Of a stretch of DNA of 64,000 nucleotides, positions 26,422-35,799 are shown one piece after another (the stretch's first letter is position 1; the number at the start of each line of letters is the position of its first letter). Source of the DNA: Planctomycetota bacterium (GTDB lineage Bacteria; Planctomycetota; UBA1135; UBA2386); contig JAEUHR010000056.1 in assembly GCA_016794425.1 (NCBI GenBank), positions 1 through 64,000 on the forward strand, in the 5' to 3' direction. Both the position numbers and the translations under genes were made by a program. The notes below the pieces were generated by a model, which was given only the letters and a program-made list of their open reading frames with translations, made no database searches and had not been told where the DNA came from.

Positions 26422-28217
26422 CGCAGCGGCCAGTACAGCGGCAGCGCCAGGGTGGTCACGAGCCACGTCAGCACGGCGAACGGCACGCCGAGCACCACGT
26501 AGTCGCGGAAACGGTAGCGCCCCGGGCCCATCACGAGGATGGTCGATTCGTGCGCGATCGGCGTCACGAACGCCGCCGAGACGCAGATCGCGACGCCGAG
26601 CAGGAACGGCGCCGGATCGCAGCCGCCGGCGCGCGCGACCTCGTAGGCGAGCGGTGCCAGCACGACCGCGACCGCCGCGTTCTCGATCAGCTGCGTCAGC
26701 GCGACCGCGAACGCCAGCACCGCCGCCAGCAGCAGCACCGGCGACGTGCCCGCGAACGCGGCGACGACCACCTCGGCCAGCGCCTGCGCGGTGCCGGTCG
26801 CCTGCAGCGCTTCGCCGAACGGGATCATCGCGCCGACGATCACCAGCGCCTGCAGGTCGAGCTTCTCGTAGGCCGAGGTCATGCCGACGCAGCCGGTCAG
26901 CACCGCCGCCATCGCCGCGGCCGGGATCGCGACCGCCGGCGCCAACAGGCCGGTGGCGCCGCAGAGCACCATCGCCGCCATCAGCAGCAGCACCAGGATC
27001 GCGCGGCCGCGGCTGTGGCCGGGCAGCGCGCGCGACTCGAGCAGCAGCAGGTTCGGGTTCAGCCGCAGCCGCTGCAGTTCGGCCTCGTGGCCGACCAGCA
27101 GCAGCGAGTCGCCGCTGCGCAGGCTCTCGGCCAGCGGCCGTTCGCGGATCGAGCGGCCGGCGCGGCTGATCGCCAGCGGGCTGACGCCGTAGCGGCGGTG
27201 GAACTCGAGGTCGCGCAGGCTGCGGCCCAGCAGTTCGCTGTCGGGCGGCAGGATCGCCTCGACCATGCGCAGGTCGGCCGAACGCAGCGTCTTGTCGGTG
27301 ACGCGCAGCTCCTCCTTGACCTTCAGTCCGGTCTGCAGCGCGTCGGTGATCGCGGTGATGCGGCCCTGGATCACCAGCACGTCGTTGGCCTGCACCTTGA
27401 GCCAGGCGCTCGGCGGCAGGAACTCCTCGCCGCGGATCACCTGCAGCACCGTGACCTCCTTGCCGGGCAGGTCGAGCTCGGCCAGCGTGCGGCCGATCAG
27501 GTTCGAACCCGGTTCCGCCATCGTCTCGGTCAGGAACTCGGCGACCTCGTAGCGGCTCTCGAGCGTCGGGTGCTGGCCGGCGCGCGGCAGGAAGCGCCTG
27601 CCGACCGCGACGAACCACAGTGCGCAGGCGGCGAACACCAGCAGCGCGACCGGCGTGAACGCGAAGAAACCGAGCCCCGAGCCGGTGCGTTCGCGCAGGT
27701 AGTCGGACAGGATCAGATTGCTGCGCGTGCCGATCAGCGTCCACTGGCCGCCGAGCAGCGAGCCGAACGCGAGCAGGATCAGCACGCGCGACGGCGAGTA
27801 GCCGCGTTCACGGCAGATCGCCATCACCGGCGGCATCCAGACCAGCACGGTCGTGGTGTCGTTGACGACCGCGCTGAACGTCGTCACGAGGCCCAGCACC
27901 GTCAGCTGGAAGCGCAGCTCGCTGCTCGCGCCGGCCGCCAGCAGCCGGCCGCCGAGCAGCTGCGCGGCGCCGGTGCGCACCATCGCCGCCGACAGCACGA
28001 ACCTCGCCGCGACCATCACCAGCGCCGGACTGCCGAAGCCGTGGAACGCCTGCTTCGCGGTCAGGATCGGCGCCAGGCCATCGGCGGTGGGGCGCCACGG
28101 CACCAGCAGCGACAGCATCACCAGCAGCGCCGTGACGTCGGGCCGCAGTCGCTGCAGCCAGAACGACACCAGCGCAGCCGCCAGCACGCAGCACAGGTAG
28201 ATCGACTCGGCGGTCAT
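26418..28217 (-). CDS. SLC13/DASS-type permease with two RCK_C domains
   Basis: A 599-residue inner-membrane transporter. The N-terminal membrane half (about residues 1-195) contains the conserved turn SAVVNDTTTVLVWMPPV and GGQWTLIGTRSNLI, matching the SNT-type motif of SLC13/CitT transporters. The soluble centre (about residues 210-380) has two TrkA-C/RCK_C domains (VLVIQGRITAITD and SLLLVGHEAELQRL). The second membrane half (about residues 395-599) has LTQLIENAAVAVVLAP and AFVTPIAHESTILV. Transporters of this plan move sulfate or dicarboxylates with sodium; the substrate cannot be read from sequence. The ATG at 28217 is preferred; a GTG four codons upstream is possible. Confidence 0.85.
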   Translation of the reverse strand: MTAESIYLCCVLAAALVSFWLQRLRPDVTALLVMLSLLVPWRPTADGLAPILTAKQAFHGFGSPALVMVAARFVLSAAMVRTGAAQLLGGRLLAAGASSELRFQLTVLGLVTTFSAVVNDTTTVLVWMPPVMAICRERGYSPSRVLILLAFGSLLGGQWTLIGTRSNLILSDYLRERTGSGLGFFAFTPVALLVFAACALWFVAVGRRFLPRAGQHPTLESRYEVAEFLTETMAEPGSNLIGRTLAELDLPGKEVTVLQVIRGEEFLPPSAWLKVQANDVLVIQGRITAITDALQTGLKVKEELRVTDKTLRSADLRMVEAILPPDSELLGRSLRDLEFHRRYGVSPLAISRAGRSIRERPLAESLRSGDSLLLVGHEAELQRLRLNPNLLLLESRALPGHSRGRAILVLLLMAAMVLCGATGLLAPAVAIPAAAMAAVLTGCVGMTSAYEKLDLQALVIVGAMIPFGEALQATGTAQALAEVVVAAFAGTSPVLLLAAVLAFAVALTQLIENAAVAVVLAPLAYEVARAGGCDPAPFLLGVAICVSAAFVTPIAHESTILVMGPGRYRFRDYVVLGVPFAVLTWLVTTLALPLYWPLR

Positions 28218-28287
28218 CGGGCGCGCCACAGCCTAGGCGGCGGCGCGCGGCCGGCGCACTACTTCCCGGCGCCGGCCGGGCGGTCGT

Positions 28288-29781
28288 TCACGGCAGCAGC
28301 CACAGCCGTCCGGCCGGGCCCGCGGCCAGCGGCGTGCCATCGGTCGGTGCGGCGACGTCGGCCGGCGCGAACAGCACCAAGCGTCCGCCGCGGGCGGTCG
28401 CGCGCGCGGCGAACGTCGCCGTCAGCGCCGCCGGCGCCAGGTCGCCGGTCACGTTCGCGCCGTGGCGCTGCGCGCAGTAGAGGAACACCGGGTTGTCATC
28501 GGCGGTCGGCCGCGCATAGAGCACGTAGTCGGCGGGCGCGGTGTGCTGCTGCACGAACGCGCCGGCGGCGCGGATCGTCGCGGTCGACGCTGCGCCGAGC
28601 CGCGCGAGGTAGCGTTCGGACGACCAGGTCGCCGCGGCCGCGAGCGCGAGCAGCACCGCGGCGGCGGTGCGGCGCCGCGCACGCAGCCGGTCGGCCAGCG
28701 CCGCCGTGGCGGCGCCGCCGCACAGCGCCAGCGGCACGAGGCACGGCAGCTGGTAGTAGCCGTGCACGACGTTGACGTGCAGGAACAACAGGCTCGCGCC
28801 GACGGCGGCGAGGCTCCAGACGGTGACGAACGTGCGGCCCGCGTCGGGCCGTGCGAGCCGCGCGACCAGCACCACCAGCGCGGTGATCGTGACCGGCACC
28901 GACAGCACCTGCTTGGCGATCCGCGCCAGCACTTCGGCGTGCGGGCCGATCGCGAACCGTTCGGCGGCGCTGCCGAAGTACCAGGCCAGTTCGGTGGCGC
29001 GGTCCGGCCAGCCGCGCGCGTCGGCGTTCGCGTGCGCGCCGATGCCGACGAACAGCAGCTGCGCCGCTGCCAGCACGGCGACGAATGCCAGCGTCGGGCC
29101 GCGGCGCAGCCCGGCGACCCCGTGCCGGCGCACGATCGCGGCCAGGATCGCGACCGCGACCGGCAGGTAGGTCGGACTCTTCGCCAGCGTCGCGACGAAC
29201 GCGGTGCCGAGCCAGACCGCGGTGGCGACGCGGCGCCGCGCCGGCCGCGCGTCGGGCCCGGTGTCGAGCCAGGCGGCCAGCGACACCGTGCCGAGTGTGA
29301 CCACGAACGGGTCGAGGCTCGGCGCCGCGAACCAGAACCGCCCGAGCGGTGCCAGCGCCAGCAGCAGCAGCGCCGCGGTGGTCGCCAGCGCGCCGAGCGC
29401 CAGCCGTTCGCCGAGGCGCCAGGTGGCCAGCAGCAGCACACCCAGCGCCGCGACGTTGGTGGCCTCGGCGACCAGCGGCGCGGCGAGTCCGGTCGCGCGC
29501 GCCAGCACCGCGCAGAGGCCCTGGTAGACCGGGAAGTCGTAGAAGTGCAGGAACAGGTCGTCGTTCCAGGTTCCCGGCGCGACGGCGAGGCCGTGCGCCA
29601 GCATGCCGTCGACGTTGGCCAGCACGTGCGCCTGGCGGAAGAAGTGGTCGCCGTCGACGAGTCCGTCGACGCGCCAGGCGCGATCGACCAGCGCGCCGAT
29701 CAGGATCGCGAGGCGGAGCGGCAGGTGCGGCGAGGGCGGGGCGATGCGCAGGTGATACCGCGGCGCGCGGCGCGCTGCCAC
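28288..29781 (-). CDS. GT39/ArnT-like integral membrane glycosyltransferase
   Basis: A 497-residue protein with about ten membrane segments. The first lumenal loop contains DHFFRQAHVLANVDG and a following FLHFYDFPVYQG segment, the arrangement seen in protein mannosyltransferase/ArnT-like enzymes where an acidic pair in the first loop is catalytic. The last 100 residues form a small periplasmic domain (HTAPADYVLYARPTADD). Such enzymes move a sugar from a polyprenyl phosphate to lipid or protein. The GTG start lies in a basic N terminus; another start a few codons later is possible. Single gene, with no glycan operon around it. Confidence 0.65.
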   Translation of the reverse strand: MAARRAPRYHLRIAPPSPHLPLRLAILIGALVDRAWRVDGLVDGDHFFRQAHVLANVDGMLAHGLAVAPGTWNDDLFLHFYDFPVYQGLCAVLARATGLAAPLVAEATNVAALGVLLLATWRLGERLALGALATTAALLLLALAPLGRFWFAAPSLDPFVVTLGTVSLAAWLDTGPDARPARRRVATAVWLGTAFVATLAKSPTYLPVAVAILAAIVRRHGVAGLRRGPTLAFVAVLAAAQLLFVGIGAHANADARGWPDRATELAWYFGSAAERFAIGPHAEVLARIAKQVLSVPVTITALVVLVARLARPDAGRTFVTVWSLAAVGASLLFLHVNVVHGYYQLPCLVPLALCGGAATAALADRLRARRRTAAAVLLALAAAATWSSERYLARLGAASTATIRAAGAFVQQHTAPADYVLYARPTADDNPVFLYCAQRHGANVTGDLAPAALTATFAARATARGGRLVLFAPADVAAPTDGTPLAAGPAGRLWLLP

Positions 29782-29870
29782 GCGGGCCGTGCCAGGGCAG
29801 CACCGCCCGGGTCAGGAGCCCGTGGGGGCGCGACTTGACCGCGCCGGCGGTGCGATCGACGATCGGCGCG

Positions 29871-32006
29871 ATGTCCGCGCGCCGTTGCCGAACCGTCCTC
29901 GCCGTGCTCCTCGCCATCGGCCCGGTCTGCGCGCAGGACGGCGTCACGGCCTGGGTCAACGAGCTGTTGCGCAACAAGGACGACGCGCCGCTCGAGCTGG
30001 TGCAGAAGATCGCCGCCGCGCGCACGCGCGAAGCCGCGCTCGGCCTCGTCGAGGCGTTCGACCAGGTCGGCAGCCTGCTGATGCGGCGCGAGATCCTGCG
30101 CGGCTTCGCGCAGTTCACAGGTGTGGCCGACGCCGAGCAGCCGGCGCTCGACAAGGTCGCCGCGATCGCCGGCCTGGCCGACCACGAGGAGTTGCGCGCC
30201 GAGGCGCTGGCGACGCTCGGCCGCTCGGCGACGCTCGGCCGCAGCCTGCTGCGCAAACTGGTCGACAGCCAGGCGCCCGACGCGGTGCGCGAACCGGCGC
30301 TGGCCGAACACGTGAAGCTGGCCTCGGCCGACGACGCCGACTGGTACCGGTTCCTGTGGAACCTGAAGCAGGAGCAGCGCAAGGACCCGAAGGGCGAGAT
30401 CGCGGCGCCGGAGCTGCCGGCGATTCGCCTGCTCGCGTTCCAGGGCGTGCGGCCCTGGCTCGACGAGGACGAACTGGTCGAGGCGCTGAAACGCGAGCAG
30501 AACCCGAAGATCCGGCGCGCGGCGCTGACCTTCATGGCGCAGCAGTCGATGCCGAAGACCGCGGAGATGGCCGAGTGGGTGCTGGACCGCGTCGACTTTC
30601 CCGGCGCCGACCGCGCCGAGGCGGCGCAGATCTACGCCGACCGGGTCGGGCCGAAGGCGGTCAACAAGTTCCTCGACCTGATGAAGAAGCGCGACGTCAC
30701 GCCGGAGGACCTGCGCGAACGCATGGCCGCGCTGATCGTCGCGATGCGCGACGACGCGACCGACAAGCGGCTGGTCAAGATGCTCGGCAAGGGCAAGCCG
30801 CACGAGAAGGTGTTCGTGCTGCGCGCGACCGAGCGCATCGACGACCCGAAGGCGCTGGCCGCGATCCGCAAGCAGCTCGGCGACGAAGCGCTCGAGGTGC
30901 GGCGCGCGGCCGCCGAGGCGCTGGGCAAGCGCCGCGACCGCGACGCGATCGCGCCGCTGCGCGAGCTGCTGCAGAAGAGCAAGGACCCCGACGATCTGCG
31001 GCTCGCGCTCGAGGCGATCACCGCGATCGAAGGCACCAGCAGCGCCTGGCTCAAGGAGCTGGCCGGCTTCGCCGCGCACGCCGACCGCGAGGTGCGCAAC
31101 GCCGCGATCTCGGTGATCGGCCGCGCGCGCGACAAGCGTCAGCTCGACGTCGTGCTGGGCGCGCTGGCCCACGACGACTGGTCGACGCGCTTCGCGGCGA
31201 TCGAGGCGCTGCTGGCGCTGCGGCAGAAGCAGGGTGTCGCCGCGCTGGTCGAGCGCATCGGCAAGGAGCACGGCCGCATGCGGCGCCGCATCGCCGAGGT
31301 GCTGTGGCAGCTGACCGCGCAGCCGTTCGAGGAGGATCCGGCGGCCTGGCAGGGCTGGTGGCAGGCGGCCGGCGCCACGTTCGAGGTCGTCGGCGAGAAG
31401 GAGCTCGACAAGGCCGAACGCGAGCGTGAGCGCAAGCGTCTGGCCGCGCGCACGACCGCGACCGCGAAGTTCTTCGGCATCAAGGTCGAGTCGCAGCGCG
31501 TGATCTTCGTGCTCGACGTGTCCGGCTCGATGCTCGAGTCGATGTACGGCCGCTACGTCGGCAAGCGCGGCGCCGCGCGCATCGACGTCGCCAAGCAGGA
31601 GCTGAAGCAGGCGATCGAGAACCTCGAACCCGGCACGCTGTTCAACGTGCTGGCGTTCGCCAGCAGCGTCGAGCCATGGCGCAAGGAAGGCGTCGCGGTG
31701 TTCGACCCGACCACCAAGGCCGCCGCGCTCGAGTGGGTCGAACGGCTCGGTGCCAACGGCGCGACGAACCTCTACGACACGGTCAAGATGGCGTTCGGCG
31801 ACCCCGACGTCGACACGATCTTCATCATGTCGGACGGCGAACCGACCAACGGCGAGGTGATCGATCCGCACCGGATCCGCACCGACGTCGCGTTCTGGAA
31901 CCAGCACCGCAAGATCAAGATCCACACGATCGCGATCGGCGGCAACCTCGAGGTGCTCGAGTGGCTGGCCAAGGACTCCGGCGGCACCTACGTGCAGATG
32001 CGCTGA
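29871..32006 (+). CDS. secreted HEAT-repeat protein with C-terminal VWA domain
   Basis: A 711-residue exported protein. A signal peptide (about residues 1-22, ending VCAQ) precedes a long alpha-solenoid of HEAT-like repeats, for example EVRRAAAEALGKRRDRDAI and REVRNAAISVIGRARDKRQ. A charged helix (ELDKAERERERKRLAA) leads to the VWA domain (about residues 535-711). The metal-ion-dependent adhesion site is intact: DVSGS starting at Asp549, the Thr in NGATNLYD and the Asp in MSDGEPTNG. It probably binds protein partners in the periplasm or on the surface. A GC hairpin follows the stop directly. Confidence 0.85.
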   Translation: MSARRCRTVLAVLLAIGPVCAQDGVTAWVNELLRNKDDAPLELVQKIAAARTREAALGLVEAFDQVGSLLMRREILRGFAQFTGVADAEQPALDKVAAIAGLADHEELRAEALATLGRSATLGRSLLRKLVDSQAPDAVREPALAEHVKLASADDADWYRFLWNLKQEQRKDPKGEIAAPELPAIRLLAFQGVRPWLDEDELVEALKREQNPKIRRAALTFMAQQSMPKTAEMAEWVLDRVDFPGADRAEAAQIYADRVGPKAVNKFLDLMKKRDVTPEDLRERMAALIVAMRDDATDKRLVKMLGKGKPHEKVFVLRATERIDDPKALAAIRKQLGDEALEVRRAAAEALGKRRDRDAIAPLRELLQKSKDPDDLRLALEAITAIEGTSSAWLKELAGFAAHADREVRNAAISVIGRARDKRQLDVVLGALAHDDWSTRFAAIEALLALRQKQGVAALVERIGKEHGRMRRRIAEVLWQLTAQPFEEDPAAWQGWWQAAGATFEVVGEKELDKAERERERKRLAARTTATAKFFGIKVESQRVIFVLDVSGSMLESMYGRYVGKRGAARIDVAKQELKQAIENLEPGTLFNVLAFASSVEPWRKEGVAVFDPTTKAAALEWVERLGANGATNLYDTVKMAFGDPDVDTIFIMSDGEPTNGEVIDPHRIRTDVAFWNQHRKIKIHTIAIGGNLEVLEWLAKDSGGTYVQMR

Positions 32007-32023
32007 CCGGCCGCCGCGGCCGG
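32007..32023 (+). terminator. GC hairpin directly after the VWA gene
   Basis: CCGGCC-GCCGC-GGCCGG forms a 6-bp perfect stem beginning with the base after the TGA. There is no T-tract, so intrinsic termination is uncertain; it may instead protect the 3' end of the message. Confidence 0.35.
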
Positions 32024-32098
32024 CCGCGACCCGGTGCGGGGGCGCGCCACCGCGGCGCAGTTCCCGTGCGATCCCGGTGCATGCCGGCGCCGGGTCCG

Positions 32099-32104
32099 TA
32101 GACT
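32099..32104 (+). promoter_or_regulatory. possible -10 element (TAGACT)
   Basis: TAGACT lies 34 bases upstream of the CAP-domain gene start at 32139 and is not part of a stop codon of a real gene. It resembles hexamers found before other genes here. Confidence 0.3.
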
Positions 32105-32138
32105 CTCCGGCCCGTACCGAACCCCGTATCGGCACCCG

Positions 32139-34664
32139 ATGACCCAGACCCCGCGCTTCCTGCATCCGACCCTGTTGCTCGTGCTGATCCTGCTGCTGCG
32201 GCCCGCGACCGCGCAGGACTTCGCCAAGGAGGAGGCCGACCTGACGCGCCAGTGCATCAGTGCGCTCGGCACGTTCGCGACGGTCGCCAAGTCCAGCAAG
32301 GTCGGCCAGCGCGCCAAGCAGGCGTTCGACCTGATCCTGCAGTACGACCCGAACCACGCGTCGTCGCGCGGCGAGCTCGGCTACAAGAAGGAGAAGGACG
32401 TCTGGGTCCAGCTGCCGGAGGAGAAGCGCAAGAAGTGGGTCGACAAGGCGACCTACGAGAACCGCTTCAAGGTCATGGACCAGTGGGCCAAGACGTCGAC
32501 GAAGCTCAGCGAGCTGCATCGCAAGCTCGGCCTGAAGATGAAGGAGGCGGGCGCCGAGCGCGCGACCTACCACCTGAACAAGGCGATCTACTACAACCCG
32601 ATGGACCGCGAGGCCAACCTCGCGCTGGGCCTGACCGAGGGGCCGGGTTTCTTCGGCACGCCGGACCAGATCACGATGGCGCGGCGGATGAAGGAGATCG
32701 AGCTGAAGGCGGTCGAGATCGCGCGCAAGCAGTACCAGATCACGGCGCTGCCGCAGGAGCAGATGCCGCAGGAACTGGTCGCGCTGCGCGATTCGGTGCC
32801 GGACTGGATGCGCAAGCCGAACTTCGACATCCACGGCGCGAAGTCCGAGAACTTCGTGGTCTGGTCGCGCGGCACGCAGGAGAACGCCGACGTCTCGGTC
32901 GCCTGGGCCGAGCGTGGGCTCGAGTTCGGCCTGTGGCTGCTCGGTGAGGAGAACGCCAAGCGCCTGCGCTTCAAGGAGCGCGCGACGCTCTATGCGTGGT
33001 ACGGCTTCCTGTTCACGCAGCGCGAGCGCGAGGAGTTCCTGAAGGCGAACCCCGGCCTGCTGCAGGGCCGCAGCGTCGAAGAGGGCATGCAGTTCGCGAA
33101 CACCGAGTGGCGCGCCAAGGAAGGCGCCGCGGTGGTCAAGATCGGCGCGTCGCCGCGCCACATCCAGGACAGCCTGATCGCCTACGTGGTGTTCCACGGG
33201 CTGCTGTCCGGCCGCAACGACGGCGTCGGCCAGGGCATCGTGCACGCGATCACCTGGTACATGAAGGCCACGTCGATCTCGCGCTGGGGCGCGCTGCCCG
33301 AGGGCACGGTCGGCGACGACGGGCTCGAACTGCCCGAGGGCACCAACTGGTGGATGCGCACGGTGCGCGACCAGGCGGTGTCGAACCAGGACTGGGCGCT
33401 GGCGCAGGTGCCGCGCGAGAAGCTGTCGAACTTCCGCAACGACTGCCGGCTGAAGGGCTGGAGCGTGATGACCTGGATGATGGCGGCCTACCCGGACAAG
33501 TGGCTCGACTTCTACCTGGCGCTGCCGGACGTCGAGAAGAAGGTGCCGACGCTCGAGGACGTCGAGGCGATCGTCGTCGAGAAGCTCGGCAAGCCGTCCG
33601 AGGTCATCGACGCCGAATGGCGCGAATGGGCGCGTGGCGACTCCGGCGTCGCCTACGGCACCGGCTATGGCCCGCCGCTGCTGCCCGAGCGGCCGAGCAA
33701 GGAGGAGCTGGCGGCGCTGGACCAGATCAACCTGGTGCGCACGCAGCTGATCGGCTTCACGTGGGAGAAGGGCGGCAACATGACCGACGGCAAGTTCGTG
33801 CCGCTCGGTGAGTGCGAGATGGACGCCGAGACGTCGCTGGGCTGCGAGCTGCACGCCAAGTACGTGATGGCGCACCAGGAACTCGCCGAGAAGCCCGGCC
33901 CCGAGATCCACGAGGAGGATCCGGCGCACCCCGAGTTCACGCGCCGCGGCCAGCAGGCCGGCCAGGGCAACATCATCACCGCCAACGGTCCGCGCGGCGC
34001 CGAGTTCGCGCGCGACTCCGTCGACGGCTGGATCGGCACGCCGTACCACCGCTTCCCGATGCTCGAGCACAACATCAAGCGGCTCGGCTACTGCTACCTC
34101 AGCGAGGCCGACTTCTCGGTCGGCGTGCTCGACATGGGCTCGCTGGAGGAGCCGTACGACCCTGGCGCCGCGCCGCGCCTGGTCACGTGGCCGCCGCACA
34201 ACATGGTCGGCGTGCCGACGCACTTCCCGTCGCGCGAGAGCCCGAACCCGCTCGAGGACCAGCCCGAGGACCAGCAGGACGTCACCAAGTGCGGCTACAC
34301 GGTCAGCCTGCAGCTGCAGCAGGAAGTGTCGATCCTGCTCGCCGACTCGTCGATCGAGCTGTGGGAGGCGCGCAAGGGCGGCAAGCAGCCGGCCAAGAAC
34401 TTCTGCGCCAAGGACGGCGAGGACTACCGCGCCTGGGTCGAGCGCGGCAAGCAGGAGGTGCCGTGCTGGGTGCACACGCCGAAGGTGCCGCTGAACAAGA
34501 AGCGCGATCTGCGCGACGTCCTGTTCGTGGTTCCGAAGGAGGCGCTCGAGGCCAACAAGCACTACCAGGTGCGCGTGCTGCTGCAGATCGGCGGCGCTGA
34601 CCCGCTGGTGTTCTTCTGGGAGTTCACGACCGGCAGCCAGGCGCGCGGCCTGAAGCTGAAGTAG
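32139..34664 (+). CDS. large secreted protein with a CAP (SCP-like) domain
   Basis: An 841-residue exported protein with signal peptide FLHPTLLLVLILLLRPATAQ-like at the N terminus. The first half is helical and Lys/Glu-rich (for example EEADLTRQCISALGTFATVA) and includes a segment that recalls peptidase-neighbour TPR-like solenoids, but no family was recognised. From about residue 525 to 690 a CAP domain is visible: LDQINLVRTQLIG, SLGCELHAKYVMAHQE, the HEEDPAHPEFTRRGQQAG segment and VDGWIGTPYHRFPMLE. CAP proteins are secreted and bind lipids, glycans or proteins. The final 150 residues (a beta-rich domain with VRVLLQIGGADPLVFFWEFT) look like a typical bacterial C-terminal domain found behind CAP domains. 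Confidence 0.7.
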   Translation: MTQTPRFLHPTLLLVLILLLRPATAQDFAKEEADLTRQCISALGTFATVAKSSKVGQRAKQAFDLILQYDPNHASSRGELGYKKEKDVWVQLPEEKRKKWVDKATYENRFKVMDQWAKTSTKLSELHRKLGLKMKEAGAERATYHLNKAIYYNPMDREANLALGLTEGPGFFGTPDQITMARRMKEIELKAVEIARKQYQITALPQEQMPQELVALRDSVPDWMRKPNFDIHGAKSENFVVWSRGTQENADVSVAWAERGLEFGLWLLGEENAKRLRFKERATLYAWYGFLFTQREREEFLKANPGLLQGRSVEEGMQFANTEWRAKEGAAVVKIGASPRHIQDSLIAYVVFHGLLSGRNDGVGQGIVHAITWYMKATSISRWGALPEGTVGDDGLELPEGTNWWMRTVRDQAVSNQDWALAQVPREKLSNFRNDCRLKGWSVMTWMMAAYPDKWLDFYLALPDVEKKVPTLEDVEAIVVEKLGKPSEVIDAEWREWARGDSGVAYGTGYGPPLLPERPSKEELAALDQINLVRTQLIGFTWEKGGNMTDGKFVPLGECEMDAETSLGCELHAKYVMAHQELAEKPGPEIHEEDPAHPEFTRRGQQAGQGNIITANGPRGAEFARDSVDGWIGTPYHRFPMLEHNIKRLGYCYLSEADFSVGVLDMGSLEEPYDPGAAPRLVTWPPHNMVGVPTHFPSRESPNPLEDQPEDQQDVTKCGYTVSLQLQQEVSILLADSSIELWEARKGGKQPAKNFCAKDGEDYRAWVERGKQEVPCWVHTPKVPLNKKRDLRDVLFVVPKEALEANKHYQVRVLLQIGGADPLVFFWEFTTGSQARGLKLK

Positions 34665-34745
34665 CCGGCGCCGCCGGCGGCAGGCGGCCGCGGGGGCCGG
34701 TGGCGGCGATGCCATCGGCCCCGCGCGCCACGCGCCACGCCGTGC

Positions 34746-34773
34746 TTGCATCGGTGCGGACGGGCACCACAAT
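34746..34773 (+). promoter_or_regulatory. possible sigma-70-type promoter for the aldolase gene
   Basis: TTGCAT (34746-34751) and CACAAT (34768-34773) are separated by 16 bases and lie 40 bases upstream of the aldolase start. It is the best -35/-10 pair I found in the window. Confidence 0.4.
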
Positions 34774-34812
34774 CCGGGCCCTCTTCTCCCTGTCCGCCCC
34801 CGGCAAACGACC

Positions 34813-35733
34813 ATGAGCAAGCGCGTCGACGAGATCCTGAGCTGGTACGAATCCGACAACCCCGGCGTCCTGAAGAACCTGCGCTGGATGATGGACACCG
34901 GCGCCCTGGCCGGCACCGGCAAGTTCGTGATCCTGCCGGTCGACCAGGGCTTCGAGCACGGGCCGGCGCGTTCGTTCGCGAAGAACGCCCCGGGCTACGA
35001 CCCGCACTACCACTTCGAGCTCGCGATCGAGTCGGGGTGCAACGCCTACGCGGCGCCGCTCGGGTTCCTCGAGGCCGGTGCGCGCAAGTATGCGGGCCGC
35101 ATCCCGCTGATCCTGAAGCTCAACAACAGCGACTCGCTGTACAGCTCGCCGGATCCGAAGCCGGCCGTCACCGGCTCGGTGCAGGATGCGCTGCGGCTCG
35201 GCTGCGCCGCGATCGGCTTCACGATCTACCCGGGCAGCAACCAGCGCGACGCGATGTACATGGAGCTGCGCGAGATCGCCGAGCAGGCCAAGGCGGCCGG
35301 CCTCGCGGTCGTCGTCTGGAGCTACCCGCGCGGCAGCGCACTCAGCAAGAAGGGCGAGACCGCGATCGACGTCTGTGCCTACGCGGCGCAGATCGCGGCG
35401 CAGCTCGGCGCCCACGTGATCAAGGTGAAGCCGCCGACCGAACACCTCGAACAGGACGCCGCGAAGAAGGTCTACGACGGCGAGAAGATCGCGATCGGTT
35501 CGCTGGCCGAGCGCACGCGCCACGTCGTGCAGGCCGCGTTCGGCGGCCGTCGCATCGTGATCTTCTCCGGTGGCGAGGCGAAGGGCACCGACGAGGTGCT
35601 GGCCGAGATCAAGGGCCTCGCCGACGGCGGCTCGTTCGGCTCGATCATGGGCCGCAATGCGTTCCAGCGGCCGAAGGCCGACGCGCTGAAGCTGCTGAAG
35701 GCCGTGCAGGACATCTACCGCGCCGCGAAGTGA
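34813..35733 (+). CDS. fbaB: class I fructose-bisphosphate aldolase (FbaB/DhnA type)
   Basis: A 306-residue archaeal-type class I aldolase. Conserved parts are VILPVDQGFEHGPARSF, the LKLNNSDSLYSS strand, AIGFTIYPGSNQRD, VVVWSYPRG, the Schiff-base strand HVIKVKPPT (Lys204 or Lys206) and the phosphate-binding end IVIFSGGEAKG and GSIMGRNAFQRP. It cleaves fructose-1,6-bisphosphate to two triose phosphates, or makes it in gluconeogenesis, without a metal. Single gene with its own likely promoter and a strong hairpin after the stop. The length and motifs are fully typical. Confidence 0.93.
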   Translation: MSKRVDEILSWYESDNPGVLKNLRWMMDTGALAGTGKFVILPVDQGFEHGPARSFAKNAPGYDPHYHFELAIESGCNAYAAPLGFLEAGARKYAGRIPLILKLNNSDSLYSSPDPKPAVTGSVQDALRLGCAAIGFTIYPGSNQRDAMYMELREIAEQAKAAGLAVVVWSYPRGSALSKKGETAIDVCAYAAQIAAQLGAHVIKVKPPTEHLEQDAAKKVYDGEKIAIGSLAERTRHVVQAAFGGRRIVIFSGGEAKGTDEVLAEIKGLADGGSFGSIMGRNAFQRPKADALKLLKAVQDIYRAAK

Positions 35734-35740
35734 CGGCGCG

Positions 35741-35768
35741 CCGGCCCGCCGCTGCGGCGGCAGGCCGG
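35741..35768 (+). terminator. long GC hairpin after the aldolase gene
   Basis: A 12-pair arm with a single C-A mismatch and a TGCG tetraloop begins eight bases after the stop codon. The two arms start CCGGCCCGCCGC and end GCGGCAGGCCGG. No T-run follows, so it may act with Rho or as a 3'-end stabiliser. Confidence 0.5.
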
Positions 35769-35799
35769 AAGATCGGCGCAGCAGCGGCGTCCCACCGGC

